Shown piece after piece: positions 1 through 6,791 of a DNA stretch of 7,333 nucleotides (position 1 is the first letter of the stretch; every line of letters starts with the position of its first letter). Made by a program: the position numbers and the translations under genes. The DNA is taken from assembly GCA_934196075.1 (NCBI GenBank), contig CAKPVW010000069.1, forward strand, positions 1 to 7,333. Reading direction: 5' to 3'. This stretch comes from an uncultured Anaerovibrio sp. (GTDB lineage Bacteria; Bacillota; Negativicutes; Selenomonadales; Selenomonadaceae). The notes beneath the pieces were generated by a model. That model did not search any database and was not told where the DNA came from. It saw only the letters and a list, made by a program, of their open reading frames with translations.

Positions 1-7
1 TTCGCCA

Positions 8-202
8 ACAGCCAGAGGTGCATAACACTTTTGCGTCAGGAGGCTTCCTGCTTTTGCGAAGCAAAAGTGAGCCCGGTGTCACTCTCTATCGTTCCGGTAT
101 CTGTGAATTGGCTCAGCGACAAGCGGTATCTCTGCGTAAAGATAAATTATCATGCAGGGTCATTTAGCCGACAGAGCAAAAGTCGTTATGACCGCAGGCT
201 GT
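8..202 (+). ncRNA. Candidate structured non-coding RNA (family not recognised)
   Basis: No convincing protein is encoded here, but the + strand folds well by hand. A closing stem pairs 8-13 with 197-202 (ACAGCC/GGCTGT). Inside it are a 9-bp stem 26-34/61-69 enclosing a hairpin 37-41/46-50, a stem 70-73/110-113, a stem 123-127/191-195 (GCGGT/ACCGC), an 8-bp stem 130-137/152-159 capped by a 4-bp hairpin 141-144/148-151, and a hairpin 161-172/182-190. Several stems contain G-U pairs that would become A-C mismatches on the other strand, so the + strand is favoured. Its promoter would lie at or before the window edge. Transcription could end at the hairpin 274-309, although the U-tract on this strand is poor. 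Size and pseudoknot-like character recall large Firmicutes RNAs such as raiA/ROAR, but I cannot confirm a family. It shows no motifs I know for tmRNA, RNase P, SRP RNA or common riboswitches. Confidence 0.5.
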
Positions 203-207
203 CTTTC

Positions 208-262
208 AAAAAAGCAGGTATGTATAACTCTACAAATCATAATTGTCCAAGTTGGTACCTGC
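208..262 (-). terminator. Possible second, back-up terminator on the gltX strand
   Basis: Read on the - strand, GCAGGTA (262-256) pairs with TACCTGC (220-214), followed directly by six T (213-208). The 35-nt loop is long for an intrinsic terminator, so this is weaker than the hairpin at 274-309. It could catch gltX read-through before it crosses the candidate RNA, or the pairing could be chance. Confidence 0.3.
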
Positions 263-309
263 AAAATAAAAAAGTAAACGCTATCTCTATGGTGAGAATT
301 AGCGTTTAC
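263..309 (-). terminator. Rho-independent terminator of gltX
   Basis: GTAAACGCTA (274-283) and TAGCGTTTAC (300-309) form a perfect 10-bp stem, extended by TCTC/GAGA across a small bulge. On the - strand the stem is followed by a T-rich run (positions 273-263, six T, A, four T). It lies about 50 nt past the gltX stop codon. On the + strand the following bases (CCTTTAT) make a weaker terminator that could also serve the candidate RNA to the left. Confidence 0.85.
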
Positions 310-358
310 CTTTATACGAATAGTATTTATTTCTATATTGGTGTTACTGTTTGATTTT

Positions 359-1828
359 TTACTGAACTTTTTCTAAACCAAGCTGCAGACGGCGGAAGGA
401 TTCCTCACGGCCCAGGATATAAAGCAACTCAGTTACGCCGCCAGGAGTAACCTTCTGACCAGAAAGGGCAATACGGGCAGGCCACATAAAGGTACCCATC
501 TTGATGCCGGATTCAGCCACACCTGGCTGCAATACAGCGTCAATACCCTCAGGAGTCCAGTCCTGAACCTTCTCCAGAATCTGCATAACAATTGGAAGAA
601 TCTCAGCAGCTTTTTCTGGATTTACCTTGTTGCGCTTGTTGGTAAACAGCTCTACATCATAATCAGGCAGCTGGCTAAAGAAGCCAATCTGCTCTGGTAC
701 CTGATTGTAACGGCTTACACGGGTGCGAAGCAGGCCAGCCAGATACTGCCATTTGTCCTGACCAAGCTGTTCAGCCAGTTTTCCAGCAAAGCTCTTGGCA
801 CCAGCAGCAAAGTCCTCATCACTCATGGCCTTGAAATACTCACCGTTTACCCAATCCAGCTTGTTATAGTCAAAAACAGCTGGAGATTTGCTAAGGCCAT
901 CCAGAGAGAAGCGCTCAATCAGCTCATCCATAGTGAAAATTTCCTGTTCGGATTTTGGGCTCCAGCCCAGAAGTGCTACATAGTTGGTAATAGCCTCTGG
1001 CAGATAGCCCATATCCACCAACTGGCTAAAGCCAGTGGCACCATGGCGCTTGGACAGCTTGGATACAGAGCCATCTTCATTCTTGCCCATAACAGGTGGC
1101 AGATGAATGAAGGCAGGTGGCTCCCAGCCAAAGAACTGATACAGCAGCACATGCTTTGGCGTGGAGGTAATAAATTCTGTACCACGAATAACATGGGTAA
1201 TATGCATCAGATGGTCATCAATAACATTGGCGAAATTATAGGTAGGCATACCATCCTGCTTTAGAATAACCTGATCCTCCAGCTCCTCATTTTTGAAGCT
1301 GATATGACCATGTACGGCATCAGTAAAGGTGGTTTCCCCAGTCAAAGGCATTTTCTGGCGGATAACATAGGAACGACCTTCAGCTAAATATTTGTCAATG
1401 GTTTCCTGTGGCAAATCACGGCAGGCTCTGTTGTAGCCGCCAAAAGCCTTGGCTTCACCAGCCTCCTGGGCCTCATGCTGCTGTTCACTGCAATCAGTGC
1501 AGAAGCAACGATAGGCATGACCATTGGCGATAAGCTCCTCAGCGTACTTCTTGTAGATATCCAGACGCTGGCTCTGGATATACGGGCCGCAGTCGCCACC
1601 AATATCTGGTCCCTCGTTGGGAACGATATGAGCTGCAGCCAGAGTGCGATTGATGAAATCTACAGCATCAGCTACAAAACGCTTCTGGTCTGTGTCCTCA
1701 ATACGCAGGAGAAAATCTCCCTTGTTGGCTTTGGCGAAAAGATAGGCATACAGTGCAGTACGCAAATTGCCTATATGCATATAGCCAGTAGGGCTTGGTG
1801 CAAAACGGGTACGAATACGGTCTGTCAT
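359..1828 (-). CDS. gltX: Glutamyl-tRNA synthetase
   Basis: Class I aminoacyl-tRNA synthetase that charges tRNA-Glu with glutamate using ATP in the cytoplasm. It may also charge tRNA-Gln in organisms that use the amidotransferase route; the window does not say which. The 489 residues match the usual length of about 480-500. The class I signatures are intact: HIGN at residues 18-21 after FAPSPTGYM, and the KMSKS-type loop KLSKR at 257-261. A CFCTDC cluster (108-113) plus a later Cys136 resemble the zinc-binding insertion of many bacterial GluRS. The C-terminal part (from about 330) is the anticodon-binding helical region. The ATG at 1828 is supported by GAGGAG at 1836-1841, seven bases upstream. 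The gene stands alone with its own promoter and terminator, divergent from pdxS. I see no T-box leader. Confidence 0.97.
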   Translation of the reverse strand: MTDRIRTRFAPSPTGYMHIGNLRTALYAYLFAKANKGDFLLRIEDTDQKRFVADAVDFINRTLAAAHIVPNEGPDIGGDCGPYIQSQRLDIYKKYAEELIANGHAYRCFCTDCSEQQHEAQEAGEAKAFGGYNRACRDLPQETIDKYLAEGRSYVIRQKMPLTGETTFTDAVHGHISFKNEELEDQVILKQDGMPTYNFANVIDDHLMHITHVIRGTEFITSTPKHVLLYQFFGWEPPAFIHLPPVMGKNEDGSVSKLSKRHGATGFSQLVDMGYLPEAITNYVALLGWSPKSEQEIFTMDELIERFSLDGLSKSPAVFDYNKLDWVNGEYFKAMSDEDFAAGAKSFAGKLAEQLGQDKWQYLAGLLRTRVSRYNQVPEQIGFFSQLPDYDVELFTNKRNKVNPEKAAEILPIVMQILEKVQDWTPEGIDAVLQPGVAESGIKMGTFMWPARIALSGQKVTPGGVTELLYILGREESFRRLQLGLEKVQ

Positions 1829-1881
1829 TTTGACTCTCCTCTTTCTTTTATATAGTAAGTTCCAGTTAATTTCCTTATAAA

Positions 1882-1910
1882 AGTTTAATCAAAATCCACA
1901 GCTATGTCAA
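1882..1910 (-). promoter_or_regulatory. gltX promoter
   Basis: On the - strand there is a perfect -35 TTGACA (1910-1905), a 17-bp spacer and a -10 TAAACT (1887-1882). Transcription would start near 1875, leaving a leader of roughly 47 nt with the ribosome binding site at 1836-1841. That is too short for a T-box or similar element. Confidence 0.75.
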
Positions 1911-2019
1911 GCAACCATCATGGACAAGGTGATTGGATAAGCTATATAGGGAGAAATGGCTGGGAAATTAGGAACTGGCTATATTTTTGACCTTATAAGA
2001 AATACATATATTGGTTATT

Positions 2020-2046
2020 TTGCCTATGTCCAAAACTGTTTATAAT
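2020..2046 (+). promoter_or_regulatory. Probable pdxST promoter
   Basis: A perfect -10 TATAAT (2041-2046) lies 47 bases before the pdxS start. The best -35 is poor: TTGCCT at 2020-2025 with a short 15-bp spacer, so an activator may help. The predicted leader is about 40 nt. A heptamer GCTATAT occurs twice upstream (1941-1947 and 1978-1984), but I cannot link it to a known pyridoxine regulator. Confidence 0.5.
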
Positions 2047-2093
2047 CATAAATAAAAAATCAACAAATCAACAGATAGAAAGCAGGTACAAAT

Positions 2094-2978
2094 ATGAGTG
2101 AAAATCAGGCAAGCAGATATGAATTAAATAAGCAGTTGGCTCAGATGCTGAAGGGCGGCGTCATTATGGATGTTACCACCCCAGAGCAGGCTAAAATTGC
2201 AGAGGCAGCCGGTGCTTGCGCTGTTATGGCATTGGAGAGGATTCCAGCCGATATCAGGGCAGCCGGTGGCGTGTCCCGTATGAGTGATCCCAAGATGATC
2301 AAGGGCATTCAGGAGGCTGTTTCCATTCCTGTTATGGCCAAATGCCGCATTGGTCATTTTGTAGAGGCGCAAATTTTGGAGGCCATTGAGATAGATTACA
2401 TTGACGAGAGCGAGGTTCTCTCTCCTGCTGATAATGTATATCATATTGACAAGCATCAATTCAAGGTGCCATTTGTTTGTGGTGCTAGAGATTTGGGGGA
2501 GGCTCTCCGCCGTATCGCTGAAGGAGCATCTATGATTCGTACCAAGGGTGAGCCAGGTACTGGTGATGTGGTACAGGCTGTCCAGCATATGCGGAAGATT
2601 AATGGCCAGATTGCCAAGGTAGCTTCTTTGCAGACTGATGAGCTGTTTGAGGCTGCCAAGGAACTGCAGGTGCCATATGATTTGGTACAGTATGTCCATG
2701 ATAACCGCCGTCTGCCTGTAGTAAACTTTGCTGCTGGCGGTGTAGCAACTCCAGCTGATGCTGCTTTGATGATGCAGTTGGGTGCTGAGGGTGTATTTGT
2801 AGGCTCTGGTATTTTCAAGTCCGGCAACCCAGAAAAGCGGGCTGCGGCTATTGTTCAGTCTGTAACCAACTATAAGGATGCAGATTTGATTGCCCGTCTG
2901 TCTGAGGATTTGGGCGAGGCCATGGTGGGTATCAATGAGGATGAGATTAGTATCCTCATGGCAGAGCGTGGCAAATAA
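2094..2978 (+). CDS. pdxS: Pyridoxal 5'-phosphate synthase subunit PdxS
   Basis: Synthase subunit of the DXP-independent vitamin B6 pathway. It condenses ribose 5-phosphate, glyceraldehyde 3-phosphate and ammonia into pyridoxal 5'-phosphate. In known systems it is a (beta/alpha)8 barrel forming a dodecamer that binds twelve PdxT. The 294-residue length is standard. Family landmarks are present: Asp26 in the first strand (GGVIMDV), the pentose-binding Lys83 in VMAKCRIGH, Lys151 just before the phosphate-binding GEPGTGDV loop (152-159), and the C-terminal [13 protein letters not shown] and [12 protein letters not shown] segments. The start ATG is preceded by a weak GCAGG at 2082-2086 with a 7-base gap, a poorer site than that of pdxT. 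The gene sits 30 bp ahead of pdxT in the usual operon order. Confidence 0.98.
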   Translation: MSENQASRYELNKQLAQMLKGGVIMDVTTPEQAKIAEAAGACAVMALERIPADIRAAGGVSRMSDPKMIKGIQEAVSIPVMAKCRIGHFVEAQILEAIEIDYIDESEVLSPADNVYHIDKHQFKVPFVCGARDLGEALRRIAEGASMIRTKGEPGTGDVVQAVQHMRKINGQIAKVASLQTDELFEAAKELQVPYDLVQYVHDNRRLPVVNFAAGGVATPADAALMMQLGAEGVFVGSGIFKSGNPEKRAAAIVQSVTNYKDADLIARLSEDLGEAMVGINEDEISILMAERGK

Positions 2979-2996
2979 GTTCTACTCAGCTAATTT

Positions 2997-3001
2997 GGAG
3001 G
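2997..3001 (+). promoter_or_regulatory. Ribosome binding site of pdxT
   Basis: GGAGG, 7 bases before the ATG at 3009, inside the 30-bp pdxS-pdxT gap. It is much stronger than the pdxS site, which fits independent re-initiation on a shared transcript. Confidence 0.85.
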
Positions 3002-3008
3002 TCTTATT

Positions 3009-3581
3009 ATGAAGATAGGTGTGCTGGCAGTTCAAGGAGCCTTTATTGAGCATGAAAAGGTGCTTGGTGAGCTGGGGGCAGAATGTGTAGAGCTGCGAAA
3101 GGCCGAGGATTTGCAGGAGGATTTTGACGGTTTGGTATTGCCTGGCGGGGAAAGCACTGTACAGGGAAAGCTCTTGCGAGATAGCAATATGTTTGCCAAT
3201 CTGCAGCAGCGCATTGCAGATGGTTTGCCGGTGCTGGCTACCTGTGCTGGTATGATACTTTTGGCAGAAAAGCTGGAGGGAGATACTGTTAGTCATTTTG
3301 CCACCATGCCGATAGCTGTCAAAAGAAATGCCTATGGCAGACAGCTGGGCAGCTTTCATAGAGATGAAAACTTTAAAGGAATTGGCAAAATCCCCATGAC
3401 CTTTATTCGTGCTCCTTACGTAGTTGAGGCAGGAGAGGGTACAGAGATCTTGGCCAAGGTAGATGGGCATATTGTAGCAGCACGTTACAAGAATCAACTG
3501 GCTTTGGCCTTTCACCCAGAGCTGGACAAGGACAGACATATTCATAAATTATTCTTGGATATGATAGGCAAAACAGCATAA
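3009..3581 (+). CDS. pdxT: Pyridoxal 5'-phosphate synthase glutaminase subunit PdxT
   Basis: Class I glutamine amidotransferase that hydrolyses glutamine and channels the ammonia to PdxS. It has 190 residues, the normal length. The catalytic triad is complete and at the expected places: Cys79 in ATCAGM, His169 and Glu171 in FHPEL. The glutamine-binding GGES loop is at 47-50, and the RNAYGRQ segment (106-112) is the conserved region near the PdxS interface. It starts at an ATG with GGAGG seven bases upstream, follows pdxS by 30 bp on the same strand, and is followed by a strong terminator, so pdxST is a closed two-gene operon. Confidence 0.98.
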   Translation: MKIGVLAVQGAFIEHEKVLGELGAECVELRKAEDLQEDFDGLVLPGGESTVQGKLLRDSNMFANLQQRIADGLPVLATCAGMILLAEKLEGDTVSHFATMPIAVKRNAYGRQLGSFHRDENFKGIGKIPMTFIRAPYVVEAGEGTEILAKVDGHIVAARYKNQLALAFHPELDKDRHIHKLFLDMIGKTA

Positions 3582-3584
3582 AAT

Positions 3585-3632
3585 AAAAACTCTTTTTCCC
3601 TGCTGACAGGCATGAGAAAAAGAGTTTTTTTA
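3585..3632. terminator. Bidirectional terminator between pdxT and the convergent diguanylate cyclase
   Basis: An 11-bp perfect stem pairs 3588-3598 with 3616-3626 (AACTCTTTTTC/GAAAAAGAGTT), and its loop carries a smaller CCTG/CAGG hairpin. On + it is followed by a run of T (3625-3631), directly after the pdxT stop. On - the stem runs into TTTATTTTA, and it lies about 65 bases past the cyclase stop at 3694. It can therefore end both convergent transcripts. Confidence 0.88.
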
Positions 3633-3693
3633 TGTACATATTTTTTGCAAGCATTACAAAATGCAGTAGAATGTGTTTTTGCTGTTCTATGGC

Positions 3694-5139
3694 TTATTTT
3701 ATGTCGTCGTAGAAGGTGGCGATGGTGCCTTCTGTGCGTTTGCTTTCGTATAAGGCTTTGTCCGCCTGCTGATACAAATGGTCAAATTCTATAGGAGATT
3801 CTGGGTAGAAAAAGGTGGCGCCCATACTGATGTGAACCGGATGGTCAAAAATTTGAGGAATATAGATTTTATTTACCTCATCGAAAACCTGCTGAATACG
3901 GCTTTTTGCTTTTTCCTTGTTCTCGATATTACTCATAAAGATGGCAAATTCATCCCCACCTAGCCGCAGGGCAATATCGCCCTTGTGAATACCTTTGGAA
4001 ATGGCCTCTGCCACCGCAATCAGCACCTGATCTCCTGCTATATGGCCGTAGGTATCATTAATGGATTTGAAGCGGTCGCAGTCAATCAAGGTAAATAATC
4101 CCTGCTGTCCCTGGGCTAGCAGGTCTTTAACCTTTTGTTCACCACTGCCTCGATTGTTCAAGCCTGTTAGCATATCCGTCTGAGCCAGATAGCGGAGATG
4201 GTTTTCCCGCTTTTTGGCCTCATTGATAATCTCTATAGTATAAATAACATGAAGAATGTGGCCTTCAGCATCTCTATCTGCTACGATAAATTGATGACGG
4301 CACCAGCCCTCTGTTTTGCCCACAAATTCATGCTCGATAAAGATACTGCCCTCCAGACGTTTCTCCAAAGTGGCCAGATTGGTAAAGGCCTTTACCTCTT
4401 CGATATAATCCTCTGTAACGGTGGCATTAGCGACGGCCCAGGCCTGTTGTTGAAAATTATTGTTGTGGGAGGAGGTTCTTTTGCCCTCAATAATACCATG
4501 GGTTTTGATGGTCTCAAAGGTATCAGTCTGAATATTTACCCGATGCATGGATAAATAAATCTGGGCAATGGCCTGATAGCTTTTGATAGCAGCATCCTTT
4601 TGCAGTTTGAAAAATGTATTACGGCGTCGCAGCATGGAAACTATATAGAAAGAGGCCATGGACAAAAAGAACTTTATTTCGGTGGATTCTTCTATATCAG
4701 GATTATCCACCCCAAAGAAGCCAATGATTTGATTCTTGAGTGTGAGAGGATAGACCACCAAGCTGTGGATGCCTTGCCGATGAAGCAGTTCATAGAGGTC
4801 AGCTTCTGAATCCCGAATATCCTCTAAATCTACGATGATAACAGCCTTATCCTGAGCGAACAAATCATACCAGGTCTTGAGAGTTTTTTTGTCCACCTTT
4901 TGTAGATTGTTTTTTTCTGCGGTAACACCTGGTGCACACCATTCATAGGTATTTGAGGTAAATTCACCACGGGTACTGTCCTCAAAAATATAAAAGCGAT
5001 CGCAATTTTGAGATTTGCCAATGTAGGACATAAAGCCGATGATTTCCTCATTGGGAGTATCAAATTCCAATGAATATTTCATGGCACCATTGAGAATGGC
5101 TTCATATTTTTCTATATATAAAAGTTTATGCATGGGCAT
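3694..5139 (-). CDS. Diguanylate cyclase, GAF-like / PAS-like / GGDEF (downstream copy)
   Basis: Predicted cytoplasmic enzyme making cyclic di-GMP from two GTP. It has 481 residues with no signal peptide or membrane segment. Residues about 30-175 look like a GAF sensor (CDRFYIFED at 46-54 and the closing GFFGVDNP at 140-147). Residues about 190-310 resemble a PAS-type sensor. The GGDEF domain runs from about 315 to 478, with DMLTGLNNR (322-330), the metal-binding Asp353 in LIDCDRFKSINDTYGH, and an intact GGDEF at 394-398, so it should be catalytic. The inhibitory I-site position reads HKGD (385-388): the arginine of RxxD is replaced. The ATG at 5139 is chosen because a G-rich Shine-Dalgarno lies 8 bases upstream; the ATG two codons on is possible. 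It lies 127 bp downstream of a same-strand paralogue. The signal sensed is unknown. Confidence 0.93.
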   Translation of the reverse strand: MPMHKLLYIEKYEAILNGAMKYSLEFDTPNEEIIGFMSYIGKSQNCDRFYIFEDSTRGEFTSNTYEWCAPGVTAEKNNLQKVDKKTLKTWYDLFAQDKAVIIVDLEDIRDSEADLYELLHRQGIHSLVVYPLTLKNQIIGFFGVDNPDIEESTEIKFFLSMASFYIVSMLRRRNTFFKLQKDAAIKSYQAIAQIYLSMHRVNIQTDTFETIKTHGIIEGKRTSSHNNNFQQQAWAVANATVTEDYIEEVKAFTNLATLEKRLEGSIFIEHEFVGKTEGWCRHQFIVADRDAEGHILHVIYTIEIINEAKKRENHLRYLAQTDMLTGLNNRGSGEQKVKDLLAQGQQGLFTLIDCDRFKSINDTYGHIAGDQVLIAVAEAISKGIHKGDIALRLGGDEFAIFMSNIENKEKAKSRIQQVFDEVNKIYIPQIFDHPVHISMGATFFYPESPIEFDHLYQQADKALYESKRTEGTIATFYDDIK

Positions 5140-5201
5140 AGCATATTCCCCCGTAATACGTTCTATAGCCTATTGTCTTTATCGTTATTCATATATACAT
5201 T

Positions 5202-5229
5202 ATGATAGCACACCTGCCCCCCCCCGCAA
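5202..5229 (-). promoter_or_regulatory. Candidate promoter of the downstream cyclase, with a G9 tract in the spacer
   Basis: On the - strand the -35-like TTGCGG (5229-5224), a 16-bp spacer and TATCAT (5207-5202) preceded by TGC (an extended -10) lie about 65 bases before the start at 5139. Most of the nine-G run falls inside the spacer. The -35 is poor (3 of 6), so the extended -10 carries most of the support. Confidence 0.4.
5217..5225. repeat. Mononucleotide tract C9 (G9 on the coding strand)
   Basis: Nine uninterrupted C on +, in the spacer between the two cyclase genes. No comparable G/C homopolymer was noticed elsewhere in the window. On the - strand RNA the G run can also pair with CCCCC (from 5251-5255), enclosing a CCGC..AAG/CTTGCGG hairpin. 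Confidence 0.9.
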
Positions 5230-5245
5230 GACACTTGGCGGAAAT

Positions 5246-5273
5246 TAGGTGGGGGACATCGGTCACTCACCTA
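5246..5273 (-). other. Hairpin over the stop codon of the upstream cyclase
   Basis: TAGGTG and CACCTA form a 6-bp stem with an inner GAC/GTC, overlapping the last codons and TGA stop of the upstream gene. No T-run follows on the - strand, so it is not a good intrinsic terminator. The two cyclase genes may be partly co-transcribed. Confidence 0.3.
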
Positions 5274-6715
5274 GTTATATTCTCATAGAAGGTGGCGATG
5301 GTGCCAACAGTGCGTTTACTTTCGTACAGAGCTTTATCCGCCTGTTGATACAAATGGTCAAATTCCATAGGGGACTCTGGATAGAAGAAGGCTGCTCCCA
5401 TGCTGATGTGAACCGGATGATCAAAAATCTGAGGAATATGGATTTTATTTACCTCATCGAAAACCTGCTGAATGCGGATTTTGGCCTGTTCTTTATTCTC
5501 TATATTGCTCATAAAGATGGCAAATTCATCCCCGCCTAGCCGCAGGGCGATATCTCCCTTGCGGATTCCCCTAGCAAGGGCTTCTGCCACAGCAATCAAT
5601 ACCTGATCTCCGGCCATATGGCCATAGGTATCATTGATGGATTTAAAGCGGTCGCAGTCAATCAAGGCAAATAACCCTTGCTGTCCCTTGGCTAGAAGCT
5701 CTTTAACCTTTTGTTCACCACTGCCACGGTTGCGTAGGCCTGTTAGCATATCCGTCTGAGCTAGATAGCGGAGATAGTTTTCCCGTTTTTTGGCATCATT
5801 AATGACCTCAGTTGTATAGATAGCATGGAGGATATGGCCATGCTCATCTCTATCTACTGCAATGAACTGCTGGCGGCACCAGCCTACTGTTTTGCCCACA
5901 AATTCATGTTCAATGAAAATGCTGTCCTCCATGCGCTCATCTAGAGTGGAGATATTGGTAAAGGCTTTGACATTTTCAAGATGCTCCTCGGTAACGGTGG
6001 CATCAGCTATAGCCCAGATTTGCTGTTGAAAATCCTTATTTGCTGTTGAGGGCCTATTGGCTTCTATAATCTCATGGGTTTTGATTGTTTCAAAGGTGCT
6101 GTCCTGAATATTTACTCTGTGCATGGATAGATAAATTTGGGCAATATGTTGATAACTTTTGATGGCAGCGGCCTTTTTCATTTTTCTAAAAGCATCTCGG
6201 CGCCTTAGTAGAGAAACAATAAAGGAGGAGGCCATGGATAAGAAAATTCTTAACTCAATGTTTTCATCTATATTGGGATTATCCACACCAAAGCAGCCAA
6301 TTAATTTCCTTTGGGATATTAGCGGTGTGGCAATCATACTGCGAATGTCCTGCATATGAAGCAGCTCATAAAGGGCAGGATTGACGTCCTTTAGTGCGGC
6401 CACACTAGGAACAACAATAGATTGCCCCTTGGCAAAGAATGCATAATGTTCCTTCAAGGCCTCCTTATCCACTCTTTGCAGGTTGTCCTTTTCTGGCTGT
6501 ATGCCTGGGGCACAATATTCATAGGTATTAACGGTAATATTTTCTGTGAGACTGTCTTCAAAAATATAGAATCTATCGCATTTGTTGGCCTTGCCAATAT
6601 ATGAAATAAAGGCATTTATTTCCTCGTCCGGCATATCGAATTCCATAGAATACTTCATGGCTTCATTTAGGACATTCTCATACCTTTCCTTATATAATAA
6701 CTTTTGTGATGGCAT
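5267..6715 (-). CDS. Diguanylate cyclase, GAF-like / PAS-like / GGDEF (upstream copy)
   Basis: Paralogue of the 3694-5139 gene, alignable over its whole length without a gap and with the same domain order. It is predicted to make cyclic di-GMP in the cytoplasm. It has 482 residues: GAF-like sensor about 30-175 (CDRFYIFED, CFGVDNP), PAS-like region about 190-310, GGDEF domain about 315-478. GGDEF is intact at 394-398, and the I-site RKGD (385-388) keeps the RxxD motif, so product inhibition is expected here. The frame is open back to a GTG at 6730, but that codon overlaps the Shine-Dalgarno sequence GGAGGA (6728-6723). The ATG at 6715, seven bases after it, is the likely start and matches the MP..KLLY start of the paralogue. 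It is the first gene of the pair, with a 240-bp leader separating it from tRNA-Ser. The signal sensed is unknown. Confidence 0.93.
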   Translation of the reverse strand: MPSQKLLYKERYENVLNEAMKYSMEFDMPDEEINAFISYIGKANKCDRFYIFEDSLTENITVNTYEYCAPGIQPEKDNLQRVDKEALKEHYAFFAKGQSIVVPSVAALKDVNPALYELLHMQDIRSMIATPLISQRKLIGCFGVDNPNIDENIELRIFLSMASSFIVSLLRRRDAFRKMKKAAAIKSYQHIAQIYLSMHRVNIQDSTFETIKTHEIIEANRPSTANKDFQQQIWAIADATVTEEHLENVKAFTNISTLDERMEDSIFIEHEFVGKTVGWCRQQFIAVDRDEHGHILHAIYTTEVINDAKKRENYLRYLAQTDMLTGLRNRGSGEQKVKELLAKGQQGLFALIDCDRFKSINDTYGHMAGDQVLIAVAEALARGIRKGDIALRLGGDEFAIFMSNIENKEQAKIRIQQVFDEVNKIHIPQIFDHPVHISMGAAFFYPESPMEFDHLYQQADKALYESKRTVGTIATFYENITR

Positions 6716-6722
6716 AGTGTAT

Positions 6723-6728
6723 TCCTCC
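6723..6728 (-). promoter_or_regulatory. Ribosome binding site that fixes the start of the upstream cyclase
   Basis: GGAGGA on the - strand with a 7-base gap to the ATG at 6715. The in-frame GTG at 6730 overlaps this site and so cannot use it. Confidence 0.85.
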
Positions 6729-6736
6729 ACAAGTAT

Positions 6737-6765
6737 TTTTAAGCACGAAAAAACACCGACTGCAA
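6737..6765 (-). promoter_or_regulatory. Possible promoter of the upstream cyclase
   Basis: TTGCAG (6765-6760), a 17-bp spacer and TTAAAA (6742-6737) on the - strand. Transcription would start near 6730, leaving a leader of only about 15 nt. The -35 overlaps the 3' arm of the hairpin at 6748-6791, so if this promoter is used that hairpin is not part of the mRNA. Confidence 0.3.
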
Positions 6766-6791
6766 TAAACCCTGTATTTATGACGAGGTGT
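6748..6791 (-). terminator. Terminator-like hairpin in the leader before the upstream cyclase
   Basis: On the - strand ACACC (6791-6787) pairs with GGTGT (6757-6753), with an inner ATAAA/TTTAT stem separated by an internal loop, followed by six T ending at 6748. It could end the tRNA-Ser transcript or act as an attenuator for the cyclase. The hairpin loop holds ACAGGG, which is complementary to a segment upstream (see 6836-6843). Confidence 0.45.

Noticed and set aside
31..354. Open frame of 107 codons on + over the left region
   Set aside because: No recognisable domain, no Shine-Dalgarno at the start, and it runs through both the multi-stem RNA fold and the gltX terminator hairpin. It is best seen as a chance frame over an RNA.
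1475..1855. 126-codon + frame antisense to gltX
   Set aside because: A shadow of the well-supported gltX gene, with no family resemblance. The other frames opposite gltX, pdxS, pdxT and the cyclases were dropped for the same reason.
1829..1910. T-box leader upstream of gltX
   Set aside because: The promoter leaves only about 47 nt of leader, and no T-box motif or specifier stem is visible.
1941..1984. Repeated GCTATAT as a PdxR/MocR operator for pdxST
   Set aside because: Two A+T-rich heptamers 37 bp apart can arise by chance and do not match an operator I know. No regulator gene is nearby.
2124..2699. 191-codon - frame antisense to pdxS
   Set aside because: It overlaps a complete pdxS with all catalytic residues, has no ribosome binding site and reads as low-complexity non-protein sequence.
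6723..6730. GTG at 6730 as the start of the upstream cyclase
   Set aside because: The codon overlaps the Shine-Dalgarno sequence that serves the ATG at 6715, and the extra five residues have no counterpart in the paralogue.
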